From: Rhodococcus sp. 14-2470-1b
GTDB lineage: Bacteria > Actinomycetota > Actinomycetes > Mycobacteriales > Mycobacteriaceae
Length of the DNA: 64,000 bases
NCBI RefSeq assembly: GCF_002259415.1
Contig: NZ_NPFY01000022.1
Span: 1-64,000, forward strand
Reading direction: 5' to 3'
This document shows positions 32,051 through 41,376 of the stretch, one piece after another; the stretch's first letter is position 1, and each line of letters starts with the position of its first letter. The notes under the pieces are model-generated. The model did not search any database. It was not told the origin of the DNA and saw only the letters and a program-made list of their open reading frames with translations. The position numbers and the translations under genes were made by a program.

Positions 32051-32838
32051 GCGTGCTGCGCGATTCCCTCATCATCACCAAACGGAACCTGATCAAGCTC
32101 AAGCGAGTTCCGGATCTTCTGTTCTTCGCGACGCTGTCGCCGATCATGTTCGTGCTGCTGTTCGCCTACGTGTTCGGAAGCGCCATCGACATCCCCGGCG
32201 TCGACTACAAGAGCTTCCTCATGGGAGGCATCTTCGTGCAGACCATGATCTTCGGTGCATCCATCACCGGGTCCTCGCTCGCCGAGGATCTACAGAAGGG
32301 CGTGATGGACAGGTTCCGATCCCTGCCGATGGCACGGTCCGCTGTTGTAATCGGCAGAACTGCAGCCGATGTCGGCAACAACATCGTGACGATCACGATC
32401 ATGTCCATCACCGGTTTGATCGTCGGGTGGCGCATCACGTCGTCGTTCCTCGAAGCCGTGGCCGGCTACGTGTTGCTGTTGCTGTTCGCCTACTCCATCT
32501 CCTGGGTGATGGCGTTCGTGGGCCTGACCGTCCGCTCGCCGGAGATCTTCAACAACGCGTCGTTCATCGTGATCTTCCCGTTGACGTTCATCGCCAACAC
32601 CTTCGTGCCCATCGAAGGCTTCCCGACGGTACTCAAGACCATCGCCGAGTGGAATCCCATTTCTTCGGTCGCACTTGCCGTACGTGAACTGTTCGGCAAC
32701 ACCAACCCGCTCGCCCCACCGCCGGAAGCCTGGCCACTGCAGAACCCGATTCTCTACACGCTGATCTGGGTCGTGCTGTTCCTCGTCATCTTCGTGCCGC
32801 TCTCCGTGCGTAAGTACGAGAGAACTCTCACCGCCTGA
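32047..32838 (+). CDS. DrrB-type ABC transporter permease
   Basis: A 263-residue ABC-2 permease with about six transmembrane segments. The first is LLFFATLSPIMFVLLFAYVFG, and the conserved central region includes SIGSSL-like ASITGSSLAEDLQKGVMDRFRSLPMARSAVVIGR, the DrrB signature of membrane exporters. The later segment FPLTFIANTFVPIEGFP is also typical. Coupled to the ATPase by ATGA; the pair forms a complete half-transporter system. A bidirectional terminator follows. Confidence 0.92.
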   Translation: MSVLRDSLIITKRNLIKLKRVPDLLFFATLSPIMFVLLFAYVFGSAIDIPGVDYKSFLMGGIFVQTMIFGASITGSSLAEDLQKGVMDRFRSLPMARSAVVIGRTAADVGNNIVTITIMSITGLIVGWRITSSFLEAVAGYVLLLLFAYSISWVMAFVGLTVRSPEIFNNASFIVIFPLTFIANTFVPIEGFPTVLKTIAEWNPISSVALAVRELFGNTNPLAPPPEAWPLQNPILYTLIWVVLFLVIFVPLSVRKYERTLTA

Positions 32839-32851
32839 CACCGAGGCACGA

Positions 32852-32885
32852 AAAAGCCCCCGACCGCAGACGGTCGGGGGCTTTC
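32852..32885. terminator. Bidirectional intrinsic terminator between the ABC permease and greA
   Basis: AAAGCCCCCGACCG pairs perfectly with CGGTCGGGGGCTTT around a CAGA loop. The A-run on the left and T-run on the right allow termination from both sides. It serves the convergent permease (+) and greA (-) genes. Confidence 0.95.
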
Positions 32886-32902
32886 TCGTCGTATGCCGAC
32901 TC

Positions 32903-33397
32903 TTACGTGTGGTACGGCTCCGCGCTGAGCAGCGTGACCTTCATGGTCTTGCCGTTCGGCAGAGCGTATTCGCGAGTGTCGCCGACCTTAGCGTCGATGA
33001 GCGCGCCACCCAGCGGCGAGCTGGGGGAGTAGACCTCGAGCTTGCCGTCGCGAGCACCCTCTTCACGAGTGGCGATGAGGAACGTCTCGGTATCGGACTC
33101 GTCGCCGTCGTAGTAGACCTTGACGACGGATCCGGGTAGAGCCACACCGGACTGCGTAGGCGCCTCGCCGACCTTCGCCGAGTTGAGCAGCTCCTGCAGC
33201 TGACGGATGCGAGCCTCCTGCTGGCCCTGCTCCTCGCGTGCAGCGTGGTAGCCGCCGTTCTCCTTCAGATCGCCCTCTTCGCGTCGCTCGTTGATCTCGG
33301 CGGCGATGACCGGGCGATTGGAAATGAGTTGGTCGAGTTCGCTCTTGAGCCTGTCGTGGGATTCCTGGGTAAGCCAGGTCACCTGGGTCTCGGTCAT
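32903..33397 (-). CDS. greA: Transcription elongation factor GreA
   Basis: A 164-residue protein, the standard mycobacterial length. The N-terminal coiled coil carries the acidic tip in [26 protein letters not shown], and the C-terminal FKBP-like domain ends GKTMKVTLL. It rescues backtracked RNA polymerase by stimulating transcript cleavage. ATG 33397 is chosen because AAGGGAG lies nine bases upstream; an in-frame GTG at 33406 is too close to it. Preceded by the DUF4307 gene in the same direction, as in mycobacteria. Confidence 0.97.
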   Translation of the reverse strand: MTETQVTWLTQESHDRLKSELDQLISNRPVIAAEINERREEGDLKENGGYHAAREEQGQQEARIRQLQELLNSAKVGEAPTQSGVALPGSVVKVYYDGDESDTETFLIATREEGARDGKLEVYSPSSPLGGALIDAKVGDTREYALPNGKTMKVTLLSAEPYHT

Positions 33398-33593
33398 CTC
33401 GATCACTCCCTTGTAGTCGAAGTCGCGGTGGACTCCCGGTCTGTTGCTGACGGAGGCATGCGTCTAGGCGGGTCCCCCGGGTATTGGGTGGATCCCCCTG
33501 GTGCGGCCCACTGCCTGAGCCGGCTGCCGTAGCGGTCGCTGTAGCGTCTTACAGGGCCGTCTATTCGCACCCCGCAGGCCGTCAATGCAGCAA

Positions 33594-33620
33594 TACACGG
33601 TTCCAGTGCGGAACCGTGTA
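33594..33620. promoter_or_regulatory. Perfect 11-bp inverted repeat between DUF4307 and greA genes
   Basis: TACACGGTTCC and GGAACCGTGTA are perfect complements around a 5-base AGTGC loop. The site is 31 bases beyond the DUF4307 stop (minus strand) and about 200 bases before greA. No T-run follows on either side, so it could be a weak terminator, a processing site or an operator for greA. The rest of the 33398-33651 gap holds no gene that I can see. Confidence 0.6.
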
Positions 33621-33651
33621 CCGGCCAATCTTACCACGAGACGGCGGGAGG

Positions 33652-34077
33652 TCAGCCTGCCCGTAAATACTCGGGGACATTCGTGCTGCAACCGTAGACA
33701 TCCCCGACAGCCGGCGGTTGGGACGTACGCAGGACAGTGGTCAACTGCACTTCTTGATCCGAAGAACCGGGTACGAGCACCTCGCGTCGGCCGGTCTCCG
33801 AACCGTCACGCGAACGTGCTCGCACGATGCAGACGGCCTCCTGCTGGGGATCGGCCCGAGTCACACTGAAGCCGATGGATATGGTCTCGTCGTCGACGAG
33901 GTCGAACGTCAACGCCTTGCCTTCGACGTCCTGTACCGAGAATCGCTGGTAGGCGAGATACGCGACCACGAGTCCCACCAACACGACCACGGCGAGCAGG
34001 AGATTTCTCGTCCGAGGTGCAACTCCCCGCCGCGAGCTCGACGCCGGGTAGCGGCCTTCGGGGAGGGTGGCAGTCAT
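33652..34077 (-). CDS. DUF4307 domain-containing membrane protein
   Basis: A 141-residue protein with a basic cytoplasmic N-terminus, one transmembrane helix (NLLLAVVVLVGLVVAYLAYQRF, about residues 24-45) and an outer beta-rich domain (VEGKALTFDLVDDETISIGFSVTRADPQQEAVCIVRARSRDGSETGRREV) typical of DUF4307. It corresponds by position to M. tuberculosis Rv1081c, next to greA and mca. Function unknown. Two extracytoplasmic cysteines (Cys in EAVCIV and YGCST) could form a disulphide. Confidence 0.88.
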   Translation of the reverse strand: MTATLPEGRYPASSSRRGVAPRTRNLLLAVVVLVGLVVAYLAYQRFSVQDVEGKALTFDLVDDETISIGFSVTRADPQQEAVCIVRARSRDGSETGRREVLVPGSSDQEVQLTTVLRTSQPPAVGDVYGCSTNVPEYLRAG

Positions 34078-34200
34078 GGGAACTTCGCTTTCGAAAGGAA
34101 CCGTCGATCAACGTACGGCAGCCGGTGCATGCTGTGTCGGCGCCAAGTGGAACTATAGGGGGCGGATAAGTTTCCGGTGAAGCTGAGGTGAGGAAAGAAC

Positions 34201-35079
34201 GTGTCCGGACTACGGCTCATGGCGGTGCACGCCCATCCCGACGACGAGTCGAGCAAGGGTGCCGCAACGACGGCTCGGTACGCAGCCGAAGGTAACGACG
34301 TCCTGATCGTCACCCTCACCGGCGGTGAGCGCGGCGACATCCTGAACCCCGCGATGGACATCCCGGGCGTGAAGGATCGGATCAACGAGGTCAGGCGCGA
34401 GGAAATGGCCGAGGCCGCCCGTATTCTCGGTGTCCGACAGACGTGGCTGGGGTACATCGACTCCGGTCTGCCCGAGGGCGATCCGCTGCCTCCGCTTCCC
34501 GAGGGATGCTTTGCGCTCGTGCCGCTCGAGGAATCCACCGAAGCTCTCGTCAAGGTAGTTCGCGATTTCAAGCCCCACGTCATCACGACCTACGACGAAA
34601 AGGGTGGCTACCCGCACCCGGACCACATCAGATGCCACGAGGTGTCGGTCGCGGCGTACGAAGCAGCGGGCGACCCCACCAAGTTCCCTGACGCCGGCGA
34701 ACCATGGACGCCGTTGAAGCTGTACTACTCCCACGGATTCCTGCGGAAGAAGATGCAGCTCTTCCACGACTGGTTCATCGAACGCGGTGAGGAAAGCCCC
34801 TTCGTGGACTGGCTGAAGAGGTGGACCACGGACCGCGACGAGATCATGGAACGCATCACCACGCAGGTCACCGTCGGCGACTACTTCGAGCAGCGAGACG
34901 ACGCACTGCGCGCACACGCCACGCAGATCGATCCCAACGGATCGTTCTTCGCCGTGCCGATCGAGGTCCAGCGCAAGCTGTGGCCGACGGAGGAGTACGA
35001 GCTCGCGCGCACCCGCGTCAAGACGTCCATTCCGGAGACCGAGCTCTTCGCCGGGATCGATCCGGAGACCGCCACATGA
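34201..35079 (+). CDS. mca: Mycothiol S-conjugate amidase
   Basis: A 292-residue zinc-dependent LmbE-like hydrolase. The zinc motif VHAHPDDES is near the N-terminus, and the third ligand lies in [13 protein letters not shown]. The enzyme cleaves mycothiol conjugates of electrophiles to release mercapturates for export. Length and sequence match Mca rather than the paralogue MshB. GTG 34201 has a GAGGAAAG ribosome-binding site. It overlaps the small membrane protein gene downstream (ATGA). Confidence 0.96.
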   Translation: MSGLRLMAVHAHPDDESSKGAATTARYAAEGNDVLIVTLTGGERGDILNPAMDIPGVKDRINEVRREEMAEAARILGVRQTWLGYIDSGLPEGDPLPPLPEGCFALVPLEESTEALVKVVRDFKPHVITTYDEKGGYPHPDHIRCHEVSVAAYEAAGDPTKFPDAGEPWTPLKLYYSHGFLRKKMQLFHDWFIERGEESPFVDWLKRWTTDRDEIMERITTQVTVGDYFEQRDDALRAHATQIDPNGSFFAVPIEVQRKLWPTEEYELARTRVKTSIPETELFAGIDPETAT

Positions 35080-35327
35080 TCGTGTCGTTGTTGGCGCAGG
35101 GCGCCCCAGGGCCGGAGTTCGGCAAATCGTCGCCCGTCGGCCTGGTCATCATCGTTGCCCTACTCGTGGGAACAGCGCTGCTGATCTGGTCGATGAACAA
35201 GCAGATCAAGAAGCTGCCCGAGTCCTTCGAGAAGGACGACCCAAGGCTCGACCAGGCGCTCGACGAAGGTACGGACCGCGGCGCCGTTCGCGAAGACGCA
35301 CGCGAGACCAAGCCCGGCGAGAGCTGA
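35076..35327 (+). CDS. Small single-pass membrane protein (Rv1083-like)
   Basis: An 83-residue protein with one transmembrane helix ([21 protein letters not shown], about residues 21-41) and a charged cytoplasmic tail rich in Asp, Glu, Lys and Arg. It begins in the mca stop codon (ATGA) and ends two bases before the next gene, the same position as Rv1083 in M. tuberculosis. Function unknown. Confidence 0.85.
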   Translation: MIVSLLAQGAPGPEFGKSSPVGLVIIVALLVGTALLIWSMNKQIKKLPESFEKDDPRLDQALDEGTDRGAVREDARETKPGES

Positions 35328-35329
35328 TC

Positions 35330-37339
35330 GTGCTCGGGGCGAACGCGCTCGACAGATCCACCAGCCCCTACCTGCGTCAGCACGCGGACAATCCGGTGCA
35401 CTGGCAGGAGTGGACGACGGAGGCGTTGGAATCCGCCCGCGAGCGCGACGTCCCGATCCTGCTGTCCATCGGGTACTCGGCGTGCCACTGGTGCCATGTC
35501 ATGGCACACGAGTCGTTCGAGGACGCGGAGACGGCGGCGCTGATGAACGCGAACTTCGTCTGCATCAAGGTCGATCGTGAGGAGCGTCCCGACCTCGACG
35601 CCGTGTACATGAGCGCGACCGTCGCGATGACCGGCCAAGGCGGATGGCCGATGACGTGCTTTCTGACTCCGGACGGCGAGCCGTTCTACTGCGGAACCTA
35701 CTTCCCGCCCAAGCCACGAGCGGGGACCCCGTCGTTCACGCAGTTGCTCGAGGCCGTCTCGGACACCTGGACCACCCGTCGAGCAGAGGTGTTCGACGCC
35801 TCGACCGCGATCACCGAGGCCCTGCGGGACAACTCCGGCCGGCTCCCGGCGTCGGGCAAACCCGTCGACGCAGACCTGCTCGCGGAGGCGGTGTCGTCGG
35901 TTCTGGCCGACGAGGACGTCGAACGAGGCGGATTCGGCGGCGCACCCAAGTTTCCTCCCAGCTCACTGCTGGAAGGTTTGCTCCGGAACTACGAACGAAC
36001 CGGGTCGACGACGGTGCGGGGCGCCGTCACGCGCACCGCGTCGGCCATGGCTCGCGGCGGAATTCACGATCAGATCGGCGGCGGATTCGCGCGCTACGCC
36101 GTCGACGCGGAGTGGATCGTTCCGCATTTCGAGAAAATGCTCTACGACAATGCTTTGCTGCTCCGGTTCTACGGTCACCTCGCCCGCGTCACCGGTGACG
36201 CGCTGGCAACGCGGGTAGCCGACGCCACCGCTGCTTTCGTTCTCGGCGCGATGCGCACCGAGGAAGGGTGTTTCGCGGCTGCGCTGGATGCAGACACCGA
36301 GGGCGTGGAAGGACTCACGTACGTGTGGAGTCCCGAGCAACTCGTGGAAACCCTCGGCTTCGAGGACGGCGTGTGGGCCGCGGGGCTGTTCGCGGTCGAC
36401 TCGTCGGGCACGTTCGAGGCCGGCATGTCGGTGCTGCAACTGCCGGAGGATCCCGAGGACATCGAGCGCTTCGAGCGAGTGCGTGCAGCCTTGATGGAGG
36501 CCCGTGACCTGCGCCCGCAACCGGGGCGCGACGACAAGGTGATCACCGCATGGAACGGCCTGGCCATCACGGCCCTCGCCGAGGCCGGGTCCGGACTCGG
36601 ACGCAGTACCTGGGTCGATGCTGCCGCCGAATGCGGCGAACAGATCTTCGCTCGGCACGAGGAGAACGGTCGACTGCGTCGGGCATCGCTCGGGGCTCAC
36701 GTCGGCGACGCGGCAGGAGTTCTGGAGGACTACGCGTGCATGGCCGTCGGATCGCTGTCGTTGCTGTCCGCGACCGGGGACACGGTGTGGCTGGAACGCG
36801 CCGTGCGACTCGTCGACGCAGCCATCGCTCACTTCGCCGACCCGGACAACCCCGGCAGTTGGTTCGACACCGCCGACGACGCCGAAGCGTTGGTCACCCG
36901 GCCCAGGGACCCCCTCGACAACGCCACCCCGTCCGGCGCGTCGACGATCACCGAGGCCTTGCTCGCGATCGAAGCGCTCGTGCCGTCCGAGTCCGCCGCC
37001 ACGTACGGTGACCTGGCGGCAGCGGGCCTGGCTCGGGCGTCGGTCGTGATGGAACGAGCGCCTCGGTCGGCCGGGCATTGGCTGGCCGTAGCCGAGGCAT
37101 CCGTACGCGGTCCGCTGCAGGTGGCGATATCGGTCGACGGTGACAGTCGACTGCTGGATGTCGCTCGCAGGCACGCACCGGGCGGCACCACCATCGTTGC
37201 AGGCGTCGTCGATTCGTCTCCGCTGCTCACGGACAGGCCGACCGTCGACGGCAACGAGGCAGCCTACGTGTGCCGTGGGTTCGTCTGCGACAGGCCGGTG
37301 ACGACGGAGGAAGAACTGGTCGCGGCGTTGCGCCGCTAG
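35330..37339 (+). CDS. DUF255 thioredoxin-domain protein (YyaL/SSP411 family)
   Basis: A 669-residue protein. The N-terminal thioredoxin-like domain is unmistakable: SPYLRQHADNPVHWQEW, GYSACHWCHVMAHESFED (CxxC), VDREERPDLDAVYM and GGWPMTCFLTPDGEPFYCGTYFP. The C-terminal 450 residues form an alpha/alpha barrel like those of N-acylglucosamine 2-epimerase relatives, with DDKVITAWNGLAITALAEAG. Biochemical function is not established. GTG 35330 follows the previous stop by two bases. The stop codon overlaps that of the convergent haemolysin III gene by three bases. Confidence 0.92.
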   Translation: MLGANALDRSTSPYLRQHADNPVHWQEWTTEALESARERDVPILLSIGYSACHWCHVMAHESFEDAETAALMNANFVCIKVDREERPDLDAVYMSATVAMTGQGGWPMTCFLTPDGEPFYCGTYFPPKPRAGTPSFTQLLEAVSDTWTTRRAEVFDASTAITEALRDNSGRLPASGKPVDADLLAEAVSSVLADEDVERGGFGGAPKFPPSSLLEGLLRNYERTGSTTVRGAVTRTASAMARGGIHDQIGGGFARYAVDAEWIVPHFEKMLYDNALLLRFYGHLARVTGDALATRVADATAAFVLGAMRTEEGCFAAALDADTEGVEGLTYVWSPEQLVETLGFEDGVWAAGLFAVDSSGTFEAGMSVLQLPEDPEDIERFERVRAALMEARDLRPQPGRDDKVITAWNGLAITALAEAGSGLGRSTWVDAAAECGEQIFARHEENGRLRRASLGAHVGDAAGVLEDYACMAVGSLSLLSATGDTVWLERAVRLVDAAIAHFADPDNPGSWFDTADDAEALVTRPRDPLDNATPSGASTITEALLAIEALVPSESAATYGDLAAAGLARASVVMERAPRSAGHWLAVAEASVRGPLQVAISVDGDSRLLDVARRHAPGGTTIVAGVVDSSPLLTDRPTVDGNEAAYVCRGFVCDRPVTTEEELVAALRR

Positions 37340-38001
37340 AACAGCACCAACCACACCGCGACCAGGTGACAGATCGCGGCGAGAACGGTAGCTGCGTGGA
37401 AGAACTCGTGATGGCCGAACGTCGTCGGCCACGGGTTCGGCCACTTGGTGGCGTACAGGACAGCTCCGACGCTGTACAGAATGCCGCCGACCAGCAAAAG
37501 GATGAACGGTGCGAAGCCGACGTGGTCGATGAGCGTCGGCGCGACCGGGACGATGGCCCACCCGAGAATCAGGTAGAGCGGAACTCCGACCCACCGCGGC
37601 GCCTGCGGCCACAACATCTTCAGAGCCACCCCGCCGAGAGCTCCCAACCAGACGATGATCAGGAGGGTGCGGCCGGTGCTCGTCGGCAGACCGAGTATCG
37701 CGAACGGGGTGTAACTGCCCGCGATGAACACGAAAATCATCGAATGGTCGGCGCGCTTCATCCACACGCGGTGAGCAGGGTTGTCCCAGTGAATGCGGTG
37801 ATAGGTGGCACTGACACCGAACACGCCGCAGACGGTGATCGCGTACACGGCAGTTGCGATCCCGGCGCCGACCGACACCAGTGCGAAAGCCAACGTGACC
37901 AGCACGATGCCGGAGATCACCGCCACTCCGAACGCATAGAGATGGATCCAACCGCGCATGCGTGGTTTGACCGGTAGCTCGTCGATCCCGAACATCGTCA
38001 T
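37336..38001 (-). CDS. trhA: Haemolysin III family (TrhA/PAQR) membrane protein
   Basis: A 221-residue protein with seven predicted transmembrane helices. PAQR zinc-site residues are present: SATYHRIHW, the aspartate in MKRADHSMIF, and the C-terminal HHEFFHAATV histidines. Family members are linked to membrane lipid homeostasis and hydrolase-like activity. It corresponds by position to Rv1085c. It is convergent with the DUF255 gene and divergent from the prenyl synthase gene, with two repeat copies in between. Confidence 0.9.
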   Translation of the reverse strand: MTMFGIDELPVKPRMRGWIHLYAFGVAVISGIVLVTLAFALVSVGAGIATAVYAITVCGVFGVSATYHRIHWDNPAHRVWMKRADHSMIFVFIAGSYTPFAILGLPTSTGRTLLIIVWLGALGGVALKMLWPQAPRWVGVPLYLILGWAIVPVAPTLIDHVGFAPFILLLVGGILYSVGAVLYATKWPNPWPTTFGHHEFFHAATVLAAICHLVAVWLVLF

Positions 38002-38096
38002 AGCCCCACCTCCGACTCGAAACGCAAGATCCGCTCCCTGCAGAACCTACGCAACCGTAAGTTCGCTGCCTACTGTACCGGCGAGTAGCTCGGCAC

Positions 38097-38158
38097 GGTC
38101 GTTCCGCAGGCTCCACTCCTGCTTCCCGGGTCATTCCGCAGGCTCCACTCCTGCCCGG
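38097..38158 (-). repeat. Two tandem GVEPAE-family repeat copies
   Basis: Two copies of a GGTCxTTCCGCAGGCTCCACTCCTGC-like unit with a 32-base period lie between the divergent haemolysin III and prenyl synthase genes, directly upstream of the latter. They may separate or overlap the promoters of both genes. Confidence 0.9.
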
Positions 38159-38188
38159 CGTAAGGTTGTGCCCCGTGGTGATGTCTCG

Positions 38189-38971
38189 GTGAAGATTCTC
38201 CCGACCAAGGTGCGCAGCGTCCTCTACAACGTGTACGAGCGACGCCTGCTGACACAACTCGACGACGTGGCGCATCCCCGCCACGTCGCTGTGATGTGCG
38301 ACGGCAACCGCCGCTGGGCTCGAGAGAACGGCTTCACCGACGTCGCGCACGGGCACCGGATGGGGGCCTTGAAGATCGCCGAGATGCTGGGCTGGTGTGA
38401 CGCAGCAGGCATCGAGATGGCGACGATCTACCTGTTGTCCACCGAGAACCTTCGACGCGACCCCGACGAGTTGGAATCGCTGCTCGAGATCATCACCGAC
38501 GTCGTCGAGGAAATTTCCGGCCCGGAACAGAACTGGACCGTGAAGATAGTCGGAACACTCGACCTTCTCCCGGCCGCAACTGCACGTCGTCTCAAGGAAG
38601 CCGCGGAACTGACGGCCGGTCGCACCGGAACCCATGTCAACGTCGCAGTCGGATACGGCGGCAGGCAAGAGATCGCCGACGCCGTCCAAGCGCTGCTGAG
38701 CGAGAAGATCGCCGAGGGATTGACCGGGGACGAGCTCGTCGGCTCGGTCAACGTCGACGGCATCGACTCCCACCTGTACACGTCGGGTCAGCCCGATCCG
38801 GACCTGGTGATCCGCACCTCCGGCGAACAGCGGCTCTCGGGGTTTCTGCTGTGGCAGAGCGCGTACTCGGAAATCTGGTTCACCGAGGCGTACTGGCCGG
38901 AATTCAGGCGCGTCGACTTCCTGCGCGCACTGCGCGACTACGCCGCCCGGCACCGCCGCTTCGGCATCTAG
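38189..38971 (+). CDS. Short-chain (2Z,6E)-farnesyl diphosphate synthase-type cis-prenyltransferase
   Basis: A 260-residue cis-prenyltransferase. The catalytic HVAVMCDGNRRWA motif is intact, followed by HGHRMGALKIAEML and the C-terminal DPDLVIRTSGEQRLSGFLLWQSAYSEIWFTE. It is closely similar, from memory, to M. tuberculosis Rv1086, which makes Z-FPP for decaprenyl phosphate synthesis. GTG 38189 fits the Rv1086 N-terminus. A much longer upstream extension would read through the repeat copies and is rejected. Convergent with coaA across a TIR-flanked element that begins one base after this stop. Confidence 0.93.
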   Translation: MKILPTKVRSVLYNVYERRLLTQLDDVAHPRHVAVMCDGNRRWARENGFTDVAHGHRMGALKIAEMLGWCDAAGIEMATIYLLSTENLRRDPDELESLLEIITDVVEEISGPEQNWTVKIVGTLDLLPAATARRLKEAAELTAGRTGTHVNVAVGYGGRQEIADAVQALLSEKIAEGLTGDELVGSVNVDGIDSHLYTSGQPDPDLVIRTSGEQRLSGFLLWQSAYSEIWFTEAYWPEFRRVDFLRALRDYAARHRRFGI

Positions 38972-39044
38972 GTGAGCGGAAATGTACCTCATGGTCACTC
39001 CGCAGGCTCCGCTCCTGCCTGCCCTGGCCTAGATTTCTGCTCAC
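38972..39044. repeat. Inverted-repeat element with GVEPAE repeat core, copy 1
   Basis: GTGAGCGGAAATGTAC (38972-38987) and CTAGATTTCTGCTCAC (39029-39044) are inverted repeats matching at 13 of 16 positions. Between them is one repeat unit (GGTCACTCCGCAGGCTCCGC). The element lies exactly between two convergent genes and includes the coaA stop codon. A second element with the same design is at 44441-44512. It may act as a bidirectional terminator or be a small non-autonomous mobile element. Confidence 0.8.
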
Positions 39045-39964
39045 AGCTTGCGTAGTCGCAGCCTGTTGATGGTGTGGTCGGCGTCCTTGCGCAACACCAT
39101 CGTCGCGCGTGGACGCGTCGGCAGAATGTTCTCGACGAGGTTCGGCAGGTTGATCGAGTGCCACAGGTCTTCGGCCGCGATCTTCGCGTGCTCGTCGGAG
39201 AGATTCGCGTAGTGGTGGAAGTGCGCGTCCGGATCGGCGAACGACGTCTCGCGCAGTGCGAGAAAGCGTTTGACGTACCAGTGCTCGATGTCCTCGATGC
39301 GCGCGTCGACGTAGATCGAGAAGTCGAACAGGTCCGACACCATCAACCGTGGGCCGGTCTGCAGAACGTTGAGGCCCTCGACGATCAGGATGTCCGGCTG
39401 ACGCACCATGTGGAACTGACCCTTGATGATGTCGTACGAGACGTGTGAGTACACCGGCGCCGACACTTCCTCCGCACCGGACTTCACCTCGGTCACGAAG
39501 CGCAACAGTTTGCGTCGGTCGTAGCTCTCCGGAAAGCCCTTGCGGTGCAGGATCCCACGGCGCATCAGTTCGGCCGTCGGGTACAGGAAACCGTCGGTCG
39601 TCACCAGGTCGACACGGGGATGATGATCCCACCGTGCCAGAAGCGCCTGCAGCACACGGGCCGTCGTCGATTTGCCGACGGCGACACTTCCTGCCACGCC
39701 GATGACGAACGGCACCTGCCGATCCGGGTGTTTCTCACCGAGGAACGTCGCGGTCGCCGCGAACAACCGTTGCCGCGCCGCGACCTGAAGGTGGATGAGC
39801 CTGGCCAACGGCAGATACACCTCGGCCACCTCGTCGAGGTCGATCTGCTCACCCAGTCCGCGAAGCCCGACCAGTTCCTCTTCGGTCAGAACCAGCGGAG
39901 TGGACTGACGGAGCGTTCTCCACTGCGCACGGTCGAACTCGACGTACGGGCTGGTCTCGCTCAT
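39041..39964 (-). CDS. coaA: Type I pantothenate kinase
   Basis: A 307-residue P-loop kinase. Walker A is [17 protein letters not shown], with the following [11 protein letters not shown] and the conserved [15 protein letters not shown]. It phosphorylates pantothenate in the first step of coenzyme A synthesis. ATG 39964 ([19 protein letters not shown]) matches the family start; a longer upstream in-frame start is not supported. The stop codon lies in the right arm of the inverted-repeat element at 38972-39044. Confidence 0.97.
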   Translation of the reverse strand: MSETSPYVEFDRAQWRTLRQSTPLVLTEEELVGLRGLGEQIDLDEVAEVYLPLARLIHLQVAARQRLFAATATFLGEKHPDRQVPFVIGVAGSVAVGKSTTARVLQALLARWDHHPRVDLVTTDGFLYPTAELMRRGILHRKGFPESYDRRKLLRFVTEVKSGAEEVSAPVYSHVSYDIIKGQFHMVRQPDILIVEGLNVLQTGPRLMVSDLFDFSIYVDARIEDIEHWYVKRFLALRETSFADPDAHFHHYANLSDEHAKIAAEDLWHSINLPNLVENILPTRPRATMVLRKDADHTINRLRLRKL

Positions 39965-40121
39965 GCGCGCCGTCCACCACGATGGGTCCGTTCCTGCAGG
40001 CGTGAACTCCGGGGGAGCGCGAGTCGCATGAATGACGATTGTGCTCGGTGCCACGAGGACTCGCACGGGCGGGGTAGTTCACTGGTTGTTCACCCGGTCG
40101 GTGACGCTAGTGTCGGACAGC

Positions 40122-41318
40122 ATGAACGCCGATTCCTTCGTCCGCGACTACCTCACCCTCGGCCTGAAATTCGATCGCCTCGAAGAGGGGTTCGTCGACG
40201 CGTACACCGGTGACCCCGAGCTACGACGGCAGGTGGAGAACGCACCGGCGCCCGAGCCGAAGGAACTCGCGCGGCGAGCAGGGGAGCTTCGCAAGGAACT
40301 CGGCAACGCAGGCCTGCCCGAGCAGCGTGCCGAGTTCATCGACGTCCATCTTCGGGCTCTCGAATGCTCGGCCCGCAAGTTCGCCGGCGAGGACATCGGC
40401 TTCGTCGACGAGGTCTTCGCGTACTTCGACGTTCACATCGAGCCGGGCGATCAGGACGAATACCGACAGGCCCACCGAAAAATGGACGATGTGCTGGCCG
40501 GCCCCGGTTCGCTCGCCGAACGTCTTTCCGCGCACCGGGCGCACGACGTGATACCCGCGGATCGGTTGCAGGAGTGCGTCGACGCCTTCTCCAGTGCCCT
40601 GCGGGACCGAGTGCGTGCCGAGTACACGCTGCCGGACACCGAGCAGGTGACATACGAGGTCGTCGGAGACAAGCCGTGGTCTGGGTTCAACTACTACCTC
40701 GGTGACTACAAGTCCACAGTCGCGATCAACTCCGACCTGCAGCAGCAGATGGCGAACCTGCCGCACCTGATCGCGCACGAGGCGTACCCGGGGCATCACA
40801 CCGAGCACTGCCGCAAGGAGGCCGGGCTGGTGGCGTCGGGCCAGATGGAGCAGACACTGTTCCTGGTCAACACTCCGCAATGCCTGATGGCCGAAGGTCT
40901 TGCCGACCTCGCGTTGAAGTCGATCGTCGGGCCGGGGTGGGGTGTGTGGGCGCAGGAGATCTACGCGGACTTGGGGCTCCGCTTCGACGGTGACAAAGCG
41001 GAGCGGTTGTCCGAGGCATCGGGGCAGCTGCTCGGCGTGCGTCAGGACGCGGCACTGCTGCTGCACGATCAGCACAAGTCCCAGGACGATGTCGCTGCCT
41101 ACCTCGAGCGCTGGTCCCTGACGTCGCCGCAACGTGCCCGGCAGAGTCTGAAGTTTCTGTCCTCGCCGCTGTGGCGCGCGTACATCAGTACCTACGTCGA
41201 GGGCTACAAGCTTCTCGGGGGCTGGCTCGACACGGGCAAAACGGTCACCGAGCGATCCGCGCTGTTCGGCCGCCTTCTCGACGAGCCGCTCATCCCCAGC
41301 GCGCTGCGTGAGCACTGA
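40122..41318 (+). CDS. DUF885 family metal-dependent hydrolase
   Basis: A 398-residue protein with a gluzincin-like zinc motif LIAHEAYPGHHTEH (about residues 220-233) and a downstream glutamate region (CLMAEGLADLALK). DUF885 proteins resemble M32/M3-type metallopeptidases. ATG 40122 (MNADSFVRDYLTLGLKF) is chosen because the in-frame extension upstream to 40032 has no recognisable sequence. Divergent from coaA. It is not part of the mycobacterial gene order in this block as I remember it. Substrate unknown; peptide hydrolysis is the best guess. Confidence 0.82.
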   Translation: MNADSFVRDYLTLGLKFDRLEEGFVDAYTGDPELRRQVENAPAPEPKELARRAGELRKELGNAGLPEQRAEFIDVHLRALECSARKFAGEDIGFVDEVFAYFDVHIEPGDQDEYRQAHRKMDDVLAGPGSLAERLSAHRAHDVIPADRLQECVDAFSSALRDRVRAEYTLPDTEQVTYEVVGDKPWSGFNYYLGDYKSTVAINSDLQQQMANLPHLIAHEAYPGHHTEHCRKEAGLVASGQMEQTLFLVNTPQCLMAEGLADLALKSIVGPGWGVWAQEIYADLGLRFDGDKAERLSEASGQLLGVRQDAALLLHDQHKSQDDVAAYLERWSLTSPQRARQSLKFLSSPLWRAYISTYVEGYKLLGGWLDTGKTVTERSALFGRLLDEPLIPSALREH

Positions 41319-41376
41319 GGTGCATCTCGTAAACTGAATGCGCCAATCCCGGAGCTCACCCTTGGAGACACCTGTA

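Noticed and set aside
37958..38188. N-terminal extension of the prenyl synthase from 37958
   Set aside because: It passes through trhA antisense and two repeat copies; the family start matches GTG 38189.
35963..38998. 1011-codon open frame on the minus strand
   Set aside because: It lies antisense to the DUF255 and prenyl synthase genes and overlaps trhA in another frame; it has arginine-rich, low-information sequence typical of GC-rich shadow frames.
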